A stretch of DNA of 64,000 nucleotides, from contig VWZF01005682.1 in NCBI GenBank assembly GCA_013396755.1, positions 430,050 through 494,049 of the forward strand, given 5' to 3'. The notes below the pieces were generated by a model that was given only the letters and a program-made list of their open reading frames with translations, was not told the origin of the DNA and did not search any database. The position numbers and the translations under genes are program-made. Source of the stretch: Sclerurus mexicanus. Taxonomy: Eukaryota; Chordata; Aves; Passeriformes; Furnariidae. Positions 35,736-49,000 of the stretch are shown piece after piece (within the stretch, counting starts at the first letter, position 1; each line of letters starts with the position of its first letter).

Positions 35736-38700
35736 AAATGTGTAGTCTTTGCTTTTAGTAGTGCATGTGCTAATGGGGAAGTGTGTATCATATATCTGAA
35801 ACAGAGAGAGATTTAAAAATAATCTGTCGGCTCGCTGAGGATATGTCTTCTGTATTGTTACCAAAACCACAGATTGCAGAGAGTGAGAAGAATTATTTCC
35901 TAGGCTATTTCTGATCATGCCACTCCGAGACACTGCCAAAGATGGGACGTGCTGGCTGGACCTGCAGTGTGATTTCCTCCATTGGTACCGTGCCCGTCAT
36001 GCTCTTCCTTTGCTCATGAGCCCATAAACTTTACTTCTTTTAAGCATTCTGCAATGCAGATGTGCTGCTTGGTTTCTGCAGTTATGGCCAGATCCTGTTG
36101 CTGATCAGATCTGGCCGCCCTGTTCCTCTTATGAACCTATGTATTTAATACAGGACGGGAAAGGTACAGCATCCTAGGGCCTGTTCTGTCTGGTCACAGT
36201 ATTTCCCAGTGCTGGCAGAGGAGGAAAACATCTCAAGTGTTATACAATGGAGATGCCACCCCAGCTTATTGCCCAGGAAAGGGGAATTATCAGACTGTGG
36301 CCCCTAAGCCACTCCTCCCCTTCTCAGATGTAGGACCTGCTGTTGCCAGAGAACAGGGGTGGCACTGAAAAAGCTGTTGCTCTCCCTTAATGATTGATTC
36401 GGGAGTCCTGCAGAGGAAAACCAGAGGAGAGGAATCTGTGACCACAGAACTGTGACAGCAGCAATTCGCTTGAGTGGGATGGCCATGTATTTTGTGTGTG
36501 TTGCATACATGTGTGTATGTTTGCAAACTGAAAGGGCCATTTTTGGCTGGATAGCTGGTATAGATCTGAAAGGACCAGGTAATCCTACCTGAAGACAGCC
36601 CTGCTCTGGGTTCCCTGTTCAGGCAGATGGTCTCAGCCCAAACTCAGGGACAGTCATGAAAGATGAAGTAGATGACAGATGGCAAATGGCAGCAGTACCA
36701 AGGTGAGAGAGATGGCTTTTCCCTTGATCCCAAATAAAAGGAGGCACTTGCTCTACCTAGAGAGTTGAAGGGATTTTTAGGCATTTCCAGTTCATCAGCC
36801 CTTCACAACTCAGGTTTTTGCACAGAGGTAAGATTTCTAGAGGAACCTGCTGAGAGAAGCAAGAAGAGGAGGCTTTTGCACACCATACGTTTCCACTAGG
36901 CAAGATGTAGGAATTCAGGAGCACTGGAGATCAAAAGCTTCCTCTACCTTCAGGCTCTGGAGAAAGGCCAGGTGATGTATGTTGTTATTTGAAGAATGTT
37001 TTGTGAAAGAGGCTGTTTTTCCTCCCTGCTCAGTATCCCAGCACCGGAGCCGGGCACCTGCCACATATACTGCTTTTGGGAAAATTCTCTCTCTGAGCCC
37101 CGACCAGCAGCCCTGCAGCAGCGCTGAGAGCCCCGGCACCAGCCCAGTGCAGCAGGGACAGCTAACCACGAGATGGCACTCACTCTATATGGAGTTCTAG
37201 AGACTGGAAGGCTTGAGCTCCAACAATGCGCTCCTCTGAGAATGGAGAAAAATTGGATACTTAACCTAGGCAAAACGCCAGCCCCTGCCAGTGTGCAAAA
37301 GGGACTAAGTGCTATTGGCAGGGATGCTATAGTAAGTGTCTTACCATATCTTCATCTCTATCTCTGGAATCCCCTTTGAAAAATGAATCTGTCATGACCC
37401 CAAAGGTATGGGGCTGCATTCTGGCACAGGAGTATAAATATTTTCGCTTTTCAGTGCATCTCTGTTTAATTAGGTATTCTTGTTTATTTGATGGATTTGA
37501 GGTTTAGCTTTCATGCAGTGGTAATAGCAGCCAGTAATAAAGCTCCCAACGGAAGCTGAAAGGGTTAAGCCTATGACAAGCATCACCAAAAAAACCCCAT
37601 CAGGATCTGGAATTTTTTTTTGTTGCTTTTCTCCAACTTTTCCCATCACTCTTAGTGAAAGCAGCTGTCTTTGGGATTCACTCCCAAATCAAGCTGGCTT
37701 TGTAAGCACTTCCATTATTGATTTTCGTTGCACAATTAATCATAATTTTCAATGCTTCAAAAAGGCTTAAACATTCATACGAATAAAAATAAAGCATCAG
37801 CACTTACACTAACTGGAAGGAAAAAATATGAGGGCAATCAATGAACATGCTTCAGGGTACAGTCTGATCACCAGATGGACACAGAAGGAAATATCCCCCC
37901 ATAGCGTAGTAAAGCATAATTAGGTGTATGATGAGGATTTTACACCTTCTTGTAAATCATCTGTCCTAGCTAGAAATCATCTGTTCTGGCCTTAGAAAGG
38001 GCACAGCAACCAGTATGTTTAGCTGCTGTGTGCTCTTATACAGGTAAAGATACATTTCTACTTCCTCCAGAGTTGGAACTGACCTAAACCCCCAACCTGA
38101 CATCACTTGTCCTACTAACTGCAACTTAATTTTGTTGTGAGCCTAATCACAAACTTCAGGTCCTGGTGTCCATTGCTGCCTAACTGAGCAGTAGCTTCAG
38201 TCTGGCTTTTGCATGGAAAATAGGACCTGGTCTCTGGCAGATGGCTGCAGAAAGCACATGAGCAGCCATGACACTGGTCCTACAGCAACTATTCAGCTAC
38301 TGCTGCTTTCAGCTTGTTGGAGAACTGAATCCTGGTGCCTCTGATCTTGAAAATGCATGGGCTGAGTCACTAATGTGACTATCCAGCTCTCTATCTTCTG
38401 CTCCTTCTGGCAGCCTATTCTACCCTCTGAAGAACAGACTTACCAAGAATTTGTGGGCATTTTCCTTCAGGCTGCTCAGCCGTGAAAGTCCAGTACTTTT
38501 CAGGCAAGCAGACAAGGCAAGGAGCAGAGAGTAGCACCACCACTGAATGCCTGACCTTCATTGCATGCTGTGTGGTTAGAAATATTAGAGGTAAAATTTA
38601 TCCACAAACCTGAAAAGCTTTTCTTTATTCAGGACATGAAACAGAAGAACTCTGTGTACTGGTAAGGTGACATCTGTGGGCTTTGTAGAGCTAAGTGTGG

Positions 38701-41700
38701 GAAAATTCTGAATTACGACGAACACCACTTAAAAATGTTCTCAATTTGTTTATAATTTTTATGTTAATTAGTACTCAGTGGCAGTTCTCTTCTGCCATCA
38801 GGAAAACCGTGTCATTCTCCTGACAATTAATTTGCTGCTCTGAAAGTAACACATAACTCTGAGTCTCTTAGTTCTCATTGAGTAAAATGACTATATTTTA
38901 AAGCACTGGTTTTCATTGAACCTTGTTTACTTTTTGTGCCCTTATAACATTTTAAAGGCAACAGTGACTTACAGGAAATCTAATTTGTTCCCAGGATGCA
39001 AACTACTATTACTATGACAGATTCATGATAAATTGTCCAAGGCTGAGAAAGGCCAGGATTCACACAGGCCACGTGTTCACAGGTAATGCTATGTCTGATA
39101 TTTGTGAAAAGAGCATAAATCTACATAACTAGTCATGCATAGATGCACTGAACTCCCTCAGGACAGGCACTCATTTAGTGCATTTGTTAAGGATCTAAAG
39201 AAATACAGCAGTGAAAATCTGTAAATGCACAAAGCATAGAGAAGGACCCCACACGTCCACTCAGGAAATCTCCTAGCAGGTGAGTGACGGGCATGGTGCT
39301 GCTATGATTCACACAGGCAGAAAAACAATGTCCCATTGTCAGGCACCTCTGGCAGCCTATGAAATTGCCCTGGTTCTTCACTGCAGTTACGCAAACTGAA
39401 CACCTCAGAGCACATGTTGGTTTGTCACTGAGGTGGGGAGATATCTTCTGACCAGCCCCTCAGCAATGTGCCCTCCCTTGATTTTGCAGCCCTGGAGTAG
39501 AACACCCTGCACATCAGAGATGTGGTGGATAAGCCTTAGGAGCATCAGCCTCTACGTGCCTTCTCCTGAAGACCTGTGTTTGCTTGGGTGCTAGTGAAAC
39601 TGTCCTGTGGTTAAGTAACATGCCAATGAAGGGCTAAATGAGCCACAGCAGTGAAAAGTAACAGAGATCTCTGAGGAGGGATGCTGGCCCTGCCCTAATT
39701 CCACTGCTTGCTGTGCTGTCAAATCACATTTGACATAAGGGAAATGTGGCCTCAGTGTCCCATAATTCTTCTCAGACCCACATAGGGTGGTGCTGTCCAT
39801 GTGGTGATGAGACTTGCAGAAGAGTCAATTGCCTCTAGAAACTTCCCAACATTGCTGTTGGAGGCAGATTCTAGAAATATAGGTTCTGCTAATTTTAGAG
39901 GTTGTGAGCTGTGCTAATGGGACCTGGACTATCAAAAGACTTTTTGGCCTGTCAAGCTTCACAACATGTGGAAACAAGCCTCTGCTGATCTGGGGACATC
40001 CATCTGGAAGCACTCAGAGGCTTTGAGCTTAGTAGAGGAATAAATTTTCATAGGGTTGTTTCACTCTGCAGTTCTCATACAAGCTCTGGGCAGGGGAATA
40101 CTGAACACTGTGACAGAAATCCTTCTCTAGCCTACACTGATCCATTTGTGTGTACCTTGGCCAAAGTGTGCTCTCTTGTAGGCGACACTTGGAACACCTT
40201 CTTCAGTGCTCAGTAGTTCTGCTTGGACTGCTCCTGTGGCTCTCTCTGACATCCTCTGTTTAACAAAAGTAACTTGCTTTGCAAGTGCTCCTTGTTAAGA
40301 CACTGGCAAATAAAACAATATGTACTGGCAAAAAGAAAACATTAGTCACTTGATCAACAGGTTGTTTGGGTGGTAGTTGATAATAGACCTCCAGGAAATA
40401 GAGGTCATGAAGAAAGTGTTTAAACAGCACAGATACCTCCGCACTTACTCAAACCCACGCATACACTTACAGCATCCTTCTCTCTGGTGACCCTGGAAAG
40501 CTGGCTAGCAAAGAGAGTAAAATATAAAAATAAATAAAATAGGTTGACATAACTGAGTCCTAAAAAATACCAAATAAATATATATTTTCAGCCTCTGCTC
40601 GTGCCTGTCAGCCATTATTGAAATGTACTGCCTGGCTGTATAGCACTCACCCAGAGACAAGAAGCCTGTTTCCTCCCAGGTTAACCCATAATTTTCTAGC
40701 ACACGTAGCATCTGATTTTTATATTTGAGAATGATGTGAGGGACAAATGCCAGGATCACAGAAATTTAGACATAGTCCAGAATTTCCCCTCCTGGTGGTT
40801 TCACGAGCTGCAAAATTGTTTTCTGAATGAAATGACAGAGGTTGGTGACATTGGCCATGTATGTAAATGATCACAGTGTCCTACAGAGATTAATTGGTTC
40901 ATGAATAAAGATGAGGAGCTGAGGTGTGCAGGGAGAAATCATTTATCAATTATATGCCTTGGAAAACTGAAAGATGATGCGGCCTTAACGGCTGAATGGG
41001 TTTGAAAGGGGGACTTGTAAATTGAGTTCTAATTCTGTTCTGCCACATTCATAATAAAGAGCTGTTACACTAATTGCATCCTTGTGTGGTTCATGAGCAA
41101 TGGCACTCAGCTGCATCGCACAGTAAGCAACAGAGATCAGAGTTTAGTCTTTTGCTTCATGTGGGAGGGATGCTAACTGGTTACCTTTGGCCTAGTCAGT
41201 AATGAGAACTCACAAAAAAAAGGTGCAAGACCCTATAGACGTTTTTCAGATTATTTTGCACTTGAATCTGAATTTAAGGAAACAAGAAGGACAGCACAGA
41301 CTTACTTGGCTTCTGTGTTCTGCTCCATGGATGCATCCACATGATTACCCTGATCCCTGGAGGGACTCTGATTAACTGGAAACAAGAGGATTCTGGAGGA
41401 TCAACACAATAACAGACCATGCTAATCCCAAACAAGGAAAAGGATCTGAGGGATGTGGCTGCTGATAACAGCTGACCTCCACCCCCTCCTGCCCCTTATG
41501 TGTGCTTATTAAAAGGTCTACTGTTACAAAGAGATGGCAGCAAGCTAGCATGTGCTTTAACACACATTGAAATACAGACTCAGATCTGAGAATGCAGGAT
41601 GAGACTTGTTATTTAAAATTTCAATGGAATCTTTGCAAGCCCCAGGATCCAAAAGGATAGCTACATTTAGGTCCTGGTTGAGTTGAAAGGAAATGCTAAG

Positions 41701-42370
41701 ACACTTGGTTGCTGAAAACCAGGAATGCCACTAATCAGTGGCAGTGCTGCAACTCCTTGAGATCACCTGGCTGCAGCAGTTCAAGATGTTAATGCTATGA
41801 CTTTGTATGTTTTACATGCCAGCTTCCTGGGGTCTGGCTCTCTTTCATCAGAAAGAGCAGCTGTAGGAGCCCAGAATGATGGCCAGGCACAACCCAACAT
41901 CTCAGCATATGCTGGTGCAGAGGGCGCTTGAGCGATGATAGACACTCTGGCTTAGCAGGGACACCGGTGCTTCTTCTGCTGCCACCTTTCCAGGCACTGA
42001 CATCTTCAGACACCACCCAAAGATGTGCCAGAGCCTGGTCTGTTATGAGGTACAACACCTATGCTGTGTCCAGAGGACACTGGTATTACTACATGTGAAT
42101 GTAGAGAGGGAGAGGAGAGACAGCATTCAGCCAAAAGAGTGAAAAACATCTCTTTAAAATTGCCTTTAAAGTGTGATTATACTTTTAAAAACAATATAAT
42201 AATGGCATTCAGGAGGCTACATATACTGTCAGCCCTAATTTCCAATAAAGAAATGAAAAGACTACTTTGTTAATTATCTGCTTTGAAAACCAAGACCTGC
42301 TCATCGCTTTTTAAATAAAAGCCTGTGCATTTCTCAAAGCTATTCTAGAAGTCAACAGACACCCACACAA

Positions 42371-42601
42371 ATGAAACTGTTTCCCATTACTGCAAGGCTT
42401 CAGGTCACATCTGCTGTGGTAACACTTGCAAGCATAGCCCATGGTCTACCCAGTGGAGAAGGAATAATGAATCCAGGTGCAGCAAAACCTTTGAACCCAG
42501 ACAGAATTTTTGATCAAGCAGCGCTCCACCAGGGAATGCTGATTCAGCAGCAGCAAAAAGGGTTCCCAGAAAGGATCCGTTTTGATGAATTTCCCAATTA
42601 G
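42371..42601 (+). other. Unassigned 76-residue open frame with a signal-like start
   Basis: It begins MKLFPITARLQVTSAVVTLA, a short basic start and a moderately hydrophobic run. It then has a hydrophilic tail with QQQQ and ends RIRFDEFPN. I do not recognise the protein. The start codon context is weak (C at -3), there is no visible splice or promoter evidence, and a chance frame is the likelier explanation. Confidence 0.15.
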
Positions 42602-43723
42602 AGAAAAATAAATTTGCTCAAAAAAGGAACATTTAAAATCTCCTCAGATTCAACAAAAATCTCCGCTTGCAACAGGTTCTAAATTAAACCTTATTTCCTC
42701 CAGGTCTTGAAAAACAGGGCATAGAAATGCAAGTTAGTTTTCAAGAAAATTATTAAAAAGCCTTGAAAAAAACTCAAAAAGTTGAAATTACCAAAATGAA
42801 ACGTTTTTATTAACTTAATTGTTTTTATAGTTGCCCTTCACCATGTTTTACAAGACTGCATTTTTCTCCCAGGTTCTCAGAAATTCTTGAAGGGTATTGT
42901 TACCTACTGCTGTAGGTAAAGCAAGTAAATCTTGATTTATGAGTTTTGCAGCCTGGAACATTGCATATTGCTTATGACCATAATAAGGACCTGAAGTGTT
43001 CAGGCTGAGGGAGAGAAATAGATAGAATCCATGAGATACACTGGAACAGATGCAGCCTCCTGCCTCCAAGTGAGTCACCTCAGCTCTGGTGGCCATGAAT
43101 AGGACCAGGTGCTTCATCACCCCTTAAGGTGTCTACAGGAGGTCACAGATGAATTGCTCACAAAAAACGCCCACTTCTCTGCGGTGCCTATGCAAGCAGG
43201 ATGAGACAGCTCACTTAGGTATAGCAATCTGCAGTGGGGAGGGCAAACCTTAGAGGAGATGATTCTCTCTTCCCAAAGGATGAGATGAGAAAGTAGGGGA
43301 AATGTCAGTGTAAGTCAAAGGACTGGGAGCAGGGCAGTTAATGCAGTTAATGCTTAAGTTTGGTGCCTGAATACACTCCCACCTCCTTCTATCATGTTAG
43401 CAGGTTTTTTTAAATGATGTTCTGCCTGCACACACCTAGAGTGCTCCTCAGCAGCTCACAAGGATTTGGGGGTAATCAGTGTATAGGTTGTTCATTAGAA
43501 CAAAACACATCTACAGAGTAAAAATAAATACTCTCAGGAAAGGAAATCTGAACTGCTGAAAGACTGAACTGTCATAGAAGTTGTCTTTGTGTGTGAAAGG
43601 TGTCACAGCATAAATATCTTTGCAGTGGCAACCTCCATGCTTTTGGAAACCAGCTCACTTTATGGAGGTGCTTGCTGACCAGGAACCTCATTTTAGACAA
43701 CCAGATTCAAACAGTTTGGCTGC

Positions 43724-43751
43724 TGGTGCTGGGGTGGTGGTGCTGGGGTGG
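43724..43751. repeat. Tandem repeat, 2 x 14 bp
   Basis: TGGTGCTGGGGTGG is present twice with no change, in the LCP1-CPB2 spacer. Confidence 0.9.
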
Positions 43752-44879
43752 ATCTAGGGGCTCCAGTGAGTGTGGAGCTGCCATTTAGTCACAGGCGAGG
43801 AGGATGTGGACTTCACTGTTTAAATACTAATGGAAGGGGAAAAAGGGAGGAAGATGATAGATTCAAATAAGCAATGTTCAGCACAAGCTTGAGAGGCGGC
43901 AGTGGGTTTGTGTCCCTCCTTGAGTCTTGAGAACTCTGAGCCTTCCAGACAAGCAAGAGGCATGGGGATATACATTTCTTTCTCCTGGCCAGTCACATCT
44001 TTCATTTTAATTTTTGTTTCTTTTTAGATCTTTCGCCCTACATTTACTTTCCTGTTTATTGTGTTTTAAAGCTCCTGTGCTGAGCCTTAGCCCCAAGACT
44101 CTGATTTGTCCTTCTCTCAGAATTTCCTCTATAGCCTTTGTTTCCTCAAATACCCATTTTTTATTTTTTTCGTACAAAATATTTCCAGTGCATTCCAGAA
44201 ACCAAAAAGCAACCAACATCCAAAAACATCTTACACCTGCCATTTTTCCAAAACTTTCTTCTCAGGTAGATAACAGGTAGAAAGTGTTCCCTTCTCCCAC
44301 TTCACTAACACTTTAAGACATGCAGAGATATGATCCTTTTCTTTCCTTCAATACCAGCAGCCCAGCTCCATTGGCTTTTCAATCTCTTCTGTTAAAACTA
44401 TCTCAGTAGATCAAATTTTTTTTCATATTTGTGCATCAGACATTTCCAGACAAAACAGTGCCTGGATGACCAAGTTTCCTATCTTTTATCCTATGTTGGC
44501 AGCTTCCTTTTTCCTGTGTGGGGAAAGAGCATCTGGTTTAAAGATCAACCCTCATGGCAGAGCACTGCCCACTGCCCTTTCTGGGAATGGCCTCTGTACC
44601 CTACCAGAACTTCCTGTTTGTTTGAACATCTAGAAAAGATTAAATAGGAACTACAAAATCTAGTTAAGGTGTCAGTGGTATACCTTCCCATGACCCTTTT
44701 TTTTTTCTTGTCCTTTGGTGTCTGGTTTGTGCTTGAGTCTGGTTTGGGGATTTTCAGTGTTGGTGTATTTTCACAGAGATGTTAACCCCAGGGTACTCAC
44801 AGGGGAGCATGAGTCACCTCTGCTGTCACCTAAAACTTACCTGTCTGGATTCTTAGGACAGGTCCGAGCTACTGAATGA

Positions 44880-44938
44880 AAAAAAAAAAACCACCAAAAC
44901 AAATACACCCCCCCAAAAAAAAAAAATAAAAATAAAAG
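44880..44938. repeat. A-rich low-complexity tract with a C7 run
   Basis: Runs of A interrupted by CCACC and seven C, then A12 and TAAAAATAAAA. This is low-complexity sequence. Confidence 0.9.
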
Positions 44939-45904
44939 CACGCTGTCCTCTTCTGGAATGAATTCCCTCTGGAAGAAAACCATGTTGTGTTACTGGGGAC
45001 CACTCACCTGAAAAACCTTTCATATCAGATAATCAGTTTGATTCTGTCATTCTGCACCTATACAATATGCTCAGCCAAGAGCCAGCATTAGGATGTATCT
45101 GATGCTGGAGATGTAAAGCAGCAGTTTTCCTCCTCATAAGGCTGCTATTGGGGTATTTTCTAACAAATGCCATTCCTGGAACTGTTACATTGGTGCATGG
45201 AAGAAGAAGACTTGAACCATGATAATAAGCTGTGTCTTAGTCTAGTTTGGACTTACTGTTCTATCACAGAACATAGATGGAGACCATCTATTCTGAACAA
45301 GTCAAACTCATACAGTTTTTCAGCATGCCCTGTCTGGACAACTGTGGATAGAGATATGGGAAGCAAATCTTGGAGCATGGAAAAATTAATAACAATGAGA
45401 TGAAGAGTCATTTGTAGTTTTTCTGGAAAAGCTAAAATAGTATGGCATATGGAAAATACATGGATATCAGAACATCACAGAAACATATGCCCCACTTGCT
45501 ACTTGTTTTCTCTGCTAGAAAATGCCAGCCAAAGAAGCTTTCCTGCTCAGGATTTTCCTATTTGGACTTAATAATCTCACTCCCACTGCTCTGACCCAGT
45601 TTCCCGCTTGGCTATGGTGTCTTAGAGGAGTGCTGGATGCAGAGCATGCTGCTGGACCTCCACAGATATTAGAGGTTCACAAAATGTGTTTAGTGTTCTT
45701 TTTATGTCTGTGATTCATAGTCACAATGAAATAACACAAAGACTGAGATGACAAAGTGACTTGTCAATATGAAAATGTCCAAAATGTATTTTATACTCTC
45801 GTACATGGACGACATCAATACAAGCAGGACCTCCCCAGGGAGCTCTGTCATATTGACTTAGCCACCAGGAGCTTGGGGTTGAGGTGAGGCAGTATTAAAT
45901 TTTA

Positions 45905-45992
45905 ACTACTCTTTAAATAACATTTTAAAAATCAATAATGTGGGTCCTGAACCCTTGGCTTTCCAATTGCATTTGGTTTCATTGTGGATACC
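45905..45992 (+). promoter_or_regulatory. Possible core promoter and 5' UTR of CPB2
   Basis: An AT-rich TTAAATAA box at 45913-45920 lies about 75 bases before the start codon, which would suit a short 5' UTR. No spliced upstream exon is needed. This is position and composition only; the human gene is not known for a strong TATA box. Confidence 0.25.
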
Positions 45993-46069
45993 ATGAAGAT
46001 GAAGTTTTACCTGCTCTTTTTTACCCTATTTATCTGGTTTCAAGAGAAGCATGTCTTCGCTCTTCCAAG
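45993..46069 (+). CDS. CPB2: CPB2 coding exon 1 (signal peptide)
   Basis: It encodes MKMKFYLLFFTLFIWFQEKH and then VFALP, a short basic start, a long hydrophobic core and a likely signal peptidase site after VFA. It ends in phase 2 before GTAAAT. Confidence 0.93.
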
Positions 46070-49000
46070 GTAAATATCCGCTGATGGTACTGGGCTTTTA
46101 GTGTGTGGTGAGAGGGACAGGGAAAGTATTGAGGCAAAATCATTCCAGGTTGCATAAGAAAACATTTGGCGAAGGCTGACATTTATTTATTGCCCTTGTA
46201 ATTGGATATGTAGTTCAATTTAACATATAGATGGTGGAGGAAATGGAATTATTTTAAGTCTTCTTTGCACCCATAAATCCTCTGTTTTTAATCATATTAA
46301 AACTATTCTTTTGGTCTAAGTGCAAATCAATTCTGTTCATTCAGTGCTTTTGAATGTCAATAAAGGGAATTCTGAAACTTAATGGGAAAAAATAATTTGC
46401 TTCATTTGCCTTAAAACAAGATCTTAAATGAATTACTTCTTGAGGTAGAAAGGGAAACCATTTCAGAAAGTGCTAACAATCTGTTTTCTTTCCAAAGCAG
46501 CTTTTATAGTTGCTTTTCCAGGCATAAATCATTTTTGAATAACCATTTGGTATTTGCAAAATGTTTCAGAAGCAGCTTTATTGTCACCTATTGACAAACT
46601 TCAGAAATGCCCTGAAACCAAATGCTTTCTTAAAAGACAAGAACATATGTCAGAGACGAAGACAGGCAAAGTGCTTTTATTTTCTACATGTACAACTGGT
46701 TTAAAAACCTGAAATGTTTTAATAGGTAGAACTAGAAGTATAAGTCCTTCATGTGGTGATATTAAGCAAAGCTGAACAAGCTATGATTAAGTACAACCTG
46801 CTCCCAGAACTGAAATACCTGCACAAAGAACAGTGAATTATGTCTCACAGCCCTTCTGTGACTCTGCACCACATGCCAGTGGCAGACCTGTGGCTGGTGA
46901 ACACCAATGAGTTCATGGCTTAAAAAGAGGATCTTTCACCTCTGTTTGTGTTGCAATCATATTCTCTTGCGGACTGCTATGGAGGTGTGAGGGTTACAGT
47001 AGGGGGACACCTAAACATGGGTTTAGGTGAATTCAGTGGACCAATATAGCTCTGTGCTACTTAAAGGTTCATTCATTTTGTGTTTAAATAAAACACTGAA
47101 AATCTGACCCTTTCAGAAGAATATGGCATTTCCCACTAGAAAGCATGAGTCTAACCCTTCCAGCCCCGTTTATGAAAATAGCTAAAATAATGAGATTTAA
47201 AAGGTGACATATTCTATCTGACTTTTATTTGAATGCTAGTGTTGGAGGATTTACCAGGTATGTATTAAAGCCTCCTTTGCAAGGTTACAGTGTGATTACT
47301 GCATTTGGATTTCTATAAAAAAATATCCAACGTTGTGAGACTTGTGGAAAAGTTGATAACACTGGAAAGGCACCTACCTCACTTTGTCATAGTTACAGGG
47401 CAAGACCTGAGCATTGTAGTGTGGGGATGGCAGCGGGACTTCCATTTATCCAGAGGTAAAAGGGAGAGGAAAAAGGAAATGGGGAACAGTGACAGAACCC
47501 AGTGAAACCCTGGGAGGAAGCTGGAGGAGGGGAATAAGAGGGATCCTTTCAAGGACAAACTCAAAGAGCAACCAGGGAAGTAGGGCATGAGAACAGAAAG
47601 TGAAAGAAAAGAGGTGTGTTCAAGATGACCATGTCCAGATGTATGGGTGCAGCAGGCAGGGCAAGGAAGCTGGGGGTGGAGCACTGTTTCTGAGAATGGT
47701 ATAAAGGCAATAATTAAAGCCTTTGACTGGGTGTTTTCTAACAAGAGTGGGGCAGAATACAGATGAAAGAGGGTATAATGCCAAATTGAAGTAGAGGAAC
47801 TAAGAAACACAACAACTAGAATTTTTGCTGTTAATATTCCCCATGTTAAAGATGACTACAGGTGCAAGGGCAGAATTTTTATCAGTTGTTCAGTGTATTC
47901 AGGGCCTATCACAAGAGCTATAGAGGGATTGTTTCACCTCAGCACACTCAGCTGAAATATTTGTGCAACAAAGGGTGGGATACAAGCACATACCAGTTCC
48001 TCATTTTGGCACGCTCAGGCTGTGGGAATCATAGGATGAAATCAGATGCAGCAGGTCTTTTCTGGTGTCCCCATGAAAAGACTTTCCCACCTCTGAGAAG
48101 ACAAATTCACTCTTAAAGTAGCCCCAAAAAAACACTTCAGAGTGCACTTACCTGAAGAGAAAGGCAAACTGCCAACCTTGTCTGTCCCTGATTGCTTTTT
48201 GATGCTCTGTCAAATGATGATGGAGGCAAAAATAGGGTTGGCATATTGTTGGTTCTGCATGAGAAACAACAGTGATTGCTTGGAGCCTGGCTAAAAGTAA
48301 AGATGAATCACCTGGTTGCCAGATGCTGTCAGGTTTCTGGTTGAAATCAGTCACAACAATGAGATGTGACAATCATGTTATGCTGCTTGAAAACACTAGT
48401 TTTGAGATCCCTTCCTGTTTTATTTTCAGGACAGTCTTTGCAGACAAGGCTGGCAAGGACTTTCATGGTGCCTGGTTTATCCAGTGCCACCAGTTTCACC
48501 TGATGAGATGGCTGAGAGCAACCCCGGCCATGGAAATGGAAATAGGGTCTGACATTCCCTGGAGTCTCCTTCTTCTACACACACAAATTATTTTAATTAT
48601 CTATCCAATGTAATTTTGAACTACATGGTTTGCAGGGCACTGAAGATCAAAGCTCGATTTACAATGCAGAGTGATATTTTTTTCTTTCCAGAAAGTGAAT
48701 TTCACTTCCCTCACCAACAGTATGGTCAAGCCTGGAGTGTCTGGGAAGCACCATGTCATGTACAGCATGCCCAGACCATGGTTTTCAAGTAGAAGTGGAA
48801 TATAAGTTACTGGGCAAAAATGGGGAGAACAGTAGTGCAGACCAACTGAAATGTTACCTGGCAGAGGGACACAAATTAGGAGATCAGAAAAACTTGACTG
48901 GAATAGGAATGCCCATCTACAAAACATCCTCACCAGCCAAGTGAAGGAGGTGATTGTCCTCCCCTGCTCTGCTCTGCACTGGGGTGGCCTCATCTGGAAT

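Larger units (their letters stand above)
35736..45904. other. LCP1-CPB2 spacer, no recognised gene
   Basis: About 10 kb without recognisable exons or clear CR1 copies. It contains a (TG)n tract (36490-36523), a GC-rich patch (about 37030-37180), a 2 x 14 bp tandem repeat (43724-43751), an A/C-rich tract (44880-44938), and an unassigned 76-codon frame at 42371-42601. In human an antisense RNA (CPB2-AS1) overlaps this neighbourhood; nothing here shows it. Confidence 0.55.

Noticed and set aside
47379..47810. 143-codon - strand frame rich in Ser, Leu and Phe
   Set aside because: It is the pyrimidine strand of a purine-rich tract in CPB2 intron 1; bias explains the frame.
48430..48613. Possible CPB2 exon 2 beginning RTVFADKAGK after a good acceptor
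   Set aside because: The phase fits but the sequence does not match the activation peptide, no proper donor follows, and the segment at 49924-49999 matches the human exon clearly.
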